Shown piece by piece: positions 4,811 to 8,868 of a DNA stretch of 8,868 bases. The stretch covers positions 1-8,868 of the forward strand of contig JAGQMO010000058.1 in assembly GCA_020428615.1 (NCBI GenBank). Direction: 5' to 3'. The notes under the pieces were generated by a model. The model made no database searches, was not told where the DNA came from, and saw only the letters and a program-made list of their open reading frames with translations. Every line of letters begins with the position of its first letter. Position 1 is the stretch's first letter. Origin of the DNA: Patescibacteria group bacterium. Its GTDB lineage: Bacteria; Patescibacteriota; Minisyncoccia; Phycocordibacterales; UBA1006. The translations under genes and the position numbers were made by a program.

Positions 4811-5680
4811 CTAAATTCCAAAGTTTTTAATAATTTGATTGAAAGTAACTTCTATTTCTTTCTCTAAATCATCGATTTTATTAATATTATTTAAAGCATT
4901 TTTGGGATGAATGAGATTTCTAAATTTTTTCAGTTTTTTGAATTCTTGAAAGTTCATAATTTTTAAATCCATAATTTCAACAATCTCTAATAAATCTCCA
5001 TACATTTTTCTTTCTAAAAATTTTTTCTTTACCCCCTTATCTCTTAAAAATTGATATAAAATTGCTTCACAAATCGCTCCAGCAAGAAAAGATGCTGAAA
5101 CAAAATTTCCAGTATTAATATTTTTCTGATATTCTGCAAAATACTTTTTAATAATCACCTTAAACTCCGAACGAGCGGTTATATTTACAGAATCTAAAGA
5201 CTGCCCTATCTTTTGTGGTTTTATAATAAACAAATCATCAAAAGCTCTTTTAGGTAAAAAAGCAATAATATTGCCAGTAACAAATAAAGAAAGATAATTT
5301 TGTATAACTTTTTGGCTAAAAAACCAAAGAATAAATTCTTGCGTATAATCTGGACTAATAATATCAAAAACAAAGAAACGGGCTTTATTTTCAATTTCTT
5401 CTTCAGCAATTTCAATTCTAAAATTGATCCCTTTATTTTTAAAAACAAGATCTCCTTCTTTTATTCTTTTGGGATATTTTATAGAGACAACATCAAGAAA
5501 TTTTTCTTTTGAATCTTCACCTAAAAATTTGAAGTAATCAATTTCAATTTTTTTCTTTGTGATATTAAACTCTGGATCTAGATTATTTCCTATATTACGA
5601 GATTCTTTAATCGAAACATTTAAAGTGTGTTTTCTTGGAAGGTGTTCTCGGTGTTTTTTTTGTTGATTTTTTATGAGCAT
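4811..5680 (-). CDS. TRD-like (half HsdS) domain joined to a HEPN-like helical domain
   Basis: This 289-residue protein is of no family I can name. Residues about 60-160 read like the second half of an HsdS target-recognition domain: EGDLVFKNKG (75-84) as in GDILF-type strands, SPDYTQEFILWFFSQKVIQN (109-128) like the usual ylaylLnS helix, then VTGNIIAFLPKRAFDDLFIIKP (134-155), matching the G-x-x-I...dL.I.iP segment. Residues about 165-289 are helical and lysine-rich: SASFLAGAICEAILYQFL, YGDLLEIVEIMDL, then KKFRNLIHPKNAL (251-263). RN..HP in this setting resembles HEPN-type domains (RNase or toxin related), although three residues between Arg and His is one short of the canonical R-x4-6-H. The start at 5680 lies 1 nt after the upstream stop; a longer in-frame start at 5806 would overlap that gene by 125 nt. 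There is no Shine-Dalgarno, so translational coupling is likely. Composition is strikingly A+T-rich. Confidence 0.75.
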   Translation of the reverse strand: MLIKNQQKKHREHLPRKHTLNVSIKESRNIGNNLDPEFNITKKKIEIDYFKFLGEDSKEKFLDVVSIKYPKRIKEGDLVFKNKGINFRIEIAEEEIENKARFFVFDIISPDYTQEFILWFFSQKVIQNYLSLFVTGNIIAFLPKRAFDDLFIIKPQKIGQSLDSVNITARSEFKVIIKKYFAEYQKNINTGNFVSASFLAGAICEAILYQFLRDKGVKKKFLERKMYGDLLEIVEIMDLKIMNFQEFKKLKKFRNLIHPKNALNNINKIDDLEKEIEVTFNQIIKNFGI

Positions 5681-5681
5681 A

Positions 5682-6659
5682 CTAAATGATTTTTGTCTGA
5701 TTAGGATTATAGTTCTTATCTTTACTAATCCATTCCACCCTAAGTTTATCAATCCGATCCTCCCAGTCTCTTGTTGCTCTACCGTGAACATAGACCAAAT
5801 GCTCACTAGATCTATCTTTCAAAAGTTCTAATACATTATCTTTTTGAGCATCCGTTTCTAAAATACATAATATTTTTTGCTTGCCTGTTTTTTCTTGCTC
5901 ACGTCGTGACTGAAAAGAACAATGATATTTCTGGGCCATTCCAAAGAAATCTATAAATTTTCCAGTAATTGTAATTTCTTCAGAATTTTCTTCATTAAAT
6001 TCTTCTTGTAGACGATCTTCTAGATTTCCTTCTATTTCATCTAATTTTTCAGGTACAAAAAATTGACTTTCATCAGATGAAATATTTGCCACAATATTCC
6101 TTGCTCTATCTTCTCCTAAATATCCTATTTCTAAATGAGCCCCTTTTTCAATTTCAACCAGGTTATTTAAGGCAGGATTTAATATTTTATAATTATTCCA
6201 AGTTTCTTCGGATATTTTAGTTGTTTCTTGGTTTGAATTCTCTACAACAACAAAAATTTGATTATCTTTTGAGATTTCTCTTTTTCTTTCTTTTAACTTT
6301 TTATTTCGTGCCAACTTTCTTAATGCGGCTTGTTCCCCTAATGTTCCAAAATATTTTTTTGTATATTCCGTTACACCAATCCTATCGAGAGCATATCCGC
6401 TTGCCATTAATAAAGCGGGAGCTGAACTAACAACATTATCAACAATTTCCAAAATAACATCAGTCGACCCATCCTGTACATCAGAAGCTTTAATACTGAA
6501 CATCTCTTCTTTAGTTAATTGCAAAATTTCTTTTTGGTACTTTTTAGAGAACTTATCCAAAGCGTATAGTGTTTTTGCTAATTGTCCTATATCAACACTT
6601 CCTTTGAAATTATCACCCTTATACTTTAGATAACCGAATTGTTGATTTTGATTATTCAT
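5682..6659 (-). CDS. Unrecognised 325-aa protein in the restriction operon
   Basis: I do not recognise this family. Visible features: an N-terminal strand FGYLKYKGDNFKGSVDI (8-24) followed by a helix (25-48); DGSTDVILEIVDNVV (63-77) leading to an apolar segment SSAPALLMASGYAL (78-91) that could be a buried helix or a marginal membrane helix; a very basic stretch LRKLARNKKLKERKR (113-127); a central alpha/beta part; an acidic linker (about 204-229); and a C-terminal beta-rich domain (229-312), in which ITITGKFIDFF and VYVHGRATRDWEDRIDKLRVEWI suggest a small OB- or SH3-like barrel. No nuclease, ATPase or methylase motif is visible. It begins 4 nt after the hsdM stop, with an AAAGGGA Shine-Dalgarno inside the hsdM end, and is followed after 1 nt by the TRD-HEPN gene. 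The three-domain layout suggests a scaffold, sensor or nucleic-acid-binding role; this is inference only. Confidence 0.8.
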   Translation of the reverse strand: MNNQNQQFGYLKYKGDNFKGSVDIGQLAKTLYALDKFSKKYQKEILQLTKEEMFSIKASDVQDGSTDVILEIVDNVVSSAPALLMASGYALDRIGVTEYTKKYFGTLGEQAALRKLARNKKLKERKREISKDNQIFVVVENSNQETTKISEETWNNYKILNPALNNLVEIEKGAHLEIGYLGEDRARNIVANISSDESQFFVPEKLDEIEGNLEDRLQEEFNEENSEEITITGKFIDFFGMAQKYHCSFQSRREQEKTGKQKILCILETDAQKDNVLELLKDRSSEHLVYVHGRATRDWEDRIDKLRVEWISKDKNYNPNQTKII

Positions 6660-6663
6660 AATT

Positions 6664-8544
6664 TTATCCCTTTAAAAACTCAAATCCTTGCTCTTGTCCC
6701 CATTTCACAAAAGTCTTTGCAATATCAAAAAGGTCATTCTTGAGGTTTGTGGTTTCGCGACTGGTTTCGTCTTTGTAGACATAATCCCCTGAATTATTTT
6801 TGAATGGTACCTTTGAGGTTGCAAAGAAAATCGGATAATTGGTTTGTTTGGGGTTACTTTCACCCCACTTTTGCAAGAAAATAACTGATGTCTTGGTGCC
6901 AGTGTGCGGTTTGAAACTGTTCCCCTCGATACCGACCACCGCCAAAATACGCGCGTGTTCCATGATAAATTCACGGATATACTGTTCTGACGTGTTATTG
7001 AAAACACCTTGTGGCAAGACAATCGCGAGCCGACCACCATCACGTACAAAATTTAAATTACGCTCGATAAAGAGGAGATGGCGAGAAATTTTGCTAACAT
7101 TCTTACCCTTCTTTTTACCGAGGAAATATTTGGCGAGTGTCGCTGGCTCTTTGACCTCGCCGGCAAAAGGCGGATTTGCCATGAGAACGTCAAAATCAAA
7201 ATAGAGGAACTCTTTTTTGTTGCGTTCGTTCTCGGCATAATCAGAAAATTCCCTGAGGAGTTCTTCTTTTTCAAAATCAGATTTTGTGCTGGCCTCCCAA
7301 TTTGCTGAATCGAGAGAGTTTTCTTTGTAAATGTGACTCTTTCCGTCTCCAGCAATCAACATCATTGCGCGAGCGATCTTTGAGGCTTTTTCGTCAAAAT
7401 CGATACCATAGAGGTACTTTTGGGCGTAGTTGCTCATTTTTTTATCACTCCAGTTATGTTTGTTTTTTAGGAACTCCATCGTGTGGATGAGGAATCCTGC
7501 CGAACCACACGCGGTGTCGATGACTTTTTCTTTTTCATTTGGTTGGAGCATGGCTACGCACATATCGATCACGATACGTGGTGTAAAGTATTGCCCCTTT
7601 TTGCCCTTGGCGACATCGGGGATCAAATATTCAAACGCCTCATCAATGACCTGAAGGTTGGCACCGAGCAGGCGAAAATCCTGCAACGCCCCGACACAAA
7701 CGTTGAGGTGTTCAGGTGAGAGTTTAATGACATCGCTTTTATCGAAAACTCCCTTCCAGCGATCTTTGGCTTCGTTGAAAAGTTTTTCAATGTCGGCTTT
7801 GGTTTTAGTTGCATCGCGAGATTTACGAAAATCGACATAATCTTTTTCTTCTTCTAAGATTTCTTTTTCATCATGGAGTTTGGCATAGATGAGTTTAAAA
7901 ATTTCTTCAAAACTGTCAAAGCCAGAATTAGCGAGCACCAATTCTTCCATGTTTTGGATCACTTCTTTGAGCTGTTTTGGGCTTTCGAGGTCTTTGAGGG
8001 TTTTTCGTTTATTGAGCACGTCATCAACCGTCTCACCAAATTTTGGAATATCAGAGAGAGTATCAAAATCCTTTGGATACGGACGATAGACGATGACGAT
8101 TGACTTTCCATTGAGTGCAACACCGAATGGTGCGCCTTCAGCGTTGAGATAGCTCTTGAGCTGGTCCACGTCGTTTTTTTGATTTGGTTCTTTGGCTTCG
8201 GCTATGAGGTGGGGTGTTTCGTTGTCTTCTTTGTAGATAATGATATCAGCACGCTTGACCTCACGACCAAATTTGACCGATTTTTCTATATCGATACGTT
8301 CGACGGGATATTTATATTTTTTAATAAGTTCATTGATATAGAGCTGGCGGACGATTTCTTCGGGCTGTCCTTTGCCATTTTTCTCGTTCCAGATCTGCTT
8401 TTTTTCTTTACCGCGAGAAAGACTCTCTAAAAAATATTTTCCCTCTTCTTCAAAGATTTTTGATTCGATAGCATCAATTTCGTCTCGCGAAAACATCGAG
8501 AGACTTTCGGCTGGATTTGAAAATAATTTTTGTAGAACTTGCAT
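6664..8544 (-). CDS. hsdM: HsdM-type adenine methyltransferase with N-terminal HsdR_N-like nuclease domain
   Basis: This 626-residue fusion has two parts. Residues about 60-155 match the N-terminal domain of type I R subunits: EEIVRQLYI (62-70), YPVERI (79-84), RAD (98-100), IAEAK (114-118) and DQLKSYL (127-133). That gives the PD-(D/E)XK set Asp100, Glu116, Lys118 and Gln128, all intact. A helical linker with coiled-coil character (about 175-310) leads to the N6-adenine methylase: KGQYFTPR (316-323), SAM-binding DTACGSAGFL (343-352), YGIDFD (379-384), catalytic NPPF (457-460), GGRLAIVLPQGVF (503-515) and GTKTSVIFL (549-557). Ordinary HsdM is about 500 residues and lacks the nuclease; a nuclease-methylase partnered with a separate S subunit resembles the BcgI A subunit. 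The start at 8544 fits a leaderless promoter. It heads the four-gene operon and is less A+T-rich than the next two genes. Confidence 0.92.
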   Translation of the reverse strand: MQVLQKLFSNPAESLSMFSRDEIDAIESKIFEEEGKYFLESLSRGKEKKQIWNEKNGKGQPEEIVRQLYINELIKKYKYPVERIDIEKSVKFGREVKRADIIIYKEDNETPHLIAEAKEPNQKNDVDQLKSYLNAEGAPFGVALNGKSIVIVYRPYPKDFDTLSDIPKFGETVDDVLNKRKTLKDLESPKQLKEVIQNMEELVLANSGFDSFEEIFKLIYAKLHDEKEILEEEKDYVDFRKSRDATKTKADIEKLFNEAKDRWKGVFDKSDVIKLSPEHLNVCVGALQDFRLLGANLQVIDEAFEYLIPDVAKGKKGQYFTPRIVIDMCVAMLQPNEKEKVIDTACGSAGFLIHTMEFLKNKHNWSDKKMSNYAQKYLYGIDFDEKASKIARAMMLIAGDGKSHIYKENSLDSANWEASTKSDFEKEELLREFSDYAENERNKKEFLYFDFDVLMANPPFAGEVKEPATLAKYFLGKKKGKNVSKISRHLLFIERNLNFVRDGGRLAIVLPQGVFNNTSEQYIREFIMEHARILAVVGIEGNSFKPHTGTKTSVIFLQKWGESNPKQTNYPIFFATSKVPFKNNSGDYVYKDETSRETTNLKNDLFDIAKTFVKWGQEQGFEFLKG

Positions 8545-8559
8545 ATGGTGATTTTAACA
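8545..8559 (-). promoter_or_regulatory. Extended -10 promoter giving a leaderless hsdM operon mRNA
   Basis: On the minus strand TGTTAAAAT (8559-8551) is an extended -10 element. Six bases, CACCAT, separate it from the ATG at 8544, so transcription should start at the A of the start codon. No Shine-Dalgarno and no good -35 are seen. The geometry is identical to that in front of yhhQ. Confidence 0.5.
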
Positions 8560-8629
8560 CAAAAAACAACTCAATACCTATCTTAGTTCTTGCCCTACCG
8601 CCAAATTCCCCTATACTACACCACGAATA

Positions 8630-8657
8630 TTGTTATAATCAAAAATCACGGTATACT
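8630..8657 (+). promoter_or_regulatory. Predicted promoter of the gene at the right edge
   Basis: -35-like TTGTTA (8630-8635), 16-bp spacer, -10-like TATACT (8652-8657), with transcription near 8664 and a leader of about 20 nt. Two further -10-like hexamers lie upstream on the same strand: TATAAT at 8634-8639, and TATACT at 8612-8617 with a TTGCCC 16 bp before it. The start may therefore be multiple or different. Confidence 0.4.
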
Positions 8658-8683
8658 AAAAAAGAATCTTAATTACACATGTC

Positions 8684-8868
8684 ATGAAAAAAAGAATTTT
8701 ATTACTCGCGGCCTTTCTATCACTTGTCCTTGCGTGCGGAGCATACGGGCAAGAATACGAGAACAAAGCAGACGTTTACCTCAATTTTAATGAGGAGATA
8801 AAAAAATGTCCCTACGAATCAATTGTCACTTTCAAAGATCCAAAGGAAGAAGGTATTCAATTTAACCT
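8684..8868 (+). CDS. Exported protein or lipoprotein, 5' part only
   Basis: An open frame of 61 codons runs off the window end. It begins MKKRILLLAAFLSLVLACGA, a textbook secretion signal: basic n-region (KKR), hydrophobic core (residues 5-17), then either a lipobox-like VLAC (Cys18) for lipid modification or a signal peptidase I site near Ala-Tyr-Gly (20-22). Leu at the second lipobox position is non-ideal, so the lipoprotein call is tentative. The mature part starts QEYENKADVYLNFNEEIKK, is rich in charged residues and has one more Cys (residue 43). I do not recognise the family. The gene is divergent from hsdM and has its own promoter, so it is probably not part of the restriction operon. 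No Shine-Dalgarno precedes the ATG. Confidence 0.7.
   Translation, partial: MKKRILLLAAFLSLVLACGAYGQEYENKADVYLNFNEEIKKCPYESIVTFKDPKEEGIQFN

Noticed and set aside
5681..5806. Longer start of the TRD-HEPN gene
   Set aside because: It would overlap the upstream gene by 125 nt; the ATG at 5680, 1 nt after the upstream stop, fits the operon spacing.
1..8868. Alternative genetic code (TGA read as Gly, known in some CPR lineages)
   Set aside because: No conserved domain continues through a TGA and all complete proteins have normal lengths under the standard code, although none of the eight stops happens to be TGA.
1..8868. CRISPR array, insertion sequence or prophage genes
   Set aside because: No regularly spaced direct repeats, transposase motifs or phage structural genes are visible on either strand.

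Overview
The window reads like a compact bacterial genome of moderate-to-low G+C, probably a Patescibacteria/CPR (Parcubacteria-like) organism. The support is indirect: small single-domain versions of normally larger proteins, very short or absent 5' leaders, few Shine-Dalgarno sequences, terminators overlapping stop codons, and a tRNA without an encoded CCA. Every stop codon I can assign is TAA or TAG, and no conserved domain is interrupted by TGA, so the standard bacterial code fits. The lineage is an inference; no phylogenetic marker is present.

Left part (1-3300), core-type genes. A TrxB/AhpF-type flavoprotein reductase (+) converges on a GlmU-like nucleotidyltransferase (-) that has only the pyrophosphorylase domain. 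They share one perfect palindromic terminator whose outermost bases are the two stop codons. Next come a divergent promoter region, tRNA-Glu(TTC) with its own promoter and terminator, and a roughly 160-nt highly structured stretch holding inverted and direct copies of the tRNA 3' end. After it lies a small stand-alone double-stranded-RNA-binding-domain protein, followed by a VUT-family (YhhQ-type) queuosine-precursor transporter with an apparently leaderless promoter.

Right part (3360-8544), a four-gene minus-strand operon with 1-4 nt between genes. The order is: an HsdM-type adenine methyltransferase carrying an N-terminal HsdR_N-like PD-(D/E)XK nuclease domain; an unrecognised 325-aa protein; a 289-aa protein that looks like a half HsdS target-recognition domain joined to a helical HEPN-like domain (RNLIHP motif); and a full two-TRD HsdS. 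A convergent gene flanks it on one side and a divergent gene on the other, so the operon is self-contained and has no HsdR translocase. This suggests a BcgI-like (nuclease-methylase plus specificity subunit) restriction system into which an extra, more A+T-rich two-gene module has been placed. It is the best candidate here for an undescribed defence system.

The right edge (8684 on) holds the start of a divergently transcribed exported protein or lipoprotein, cut by the window end. I see no insertion sequences, CRISPR arrays, rRNA or replication origin.
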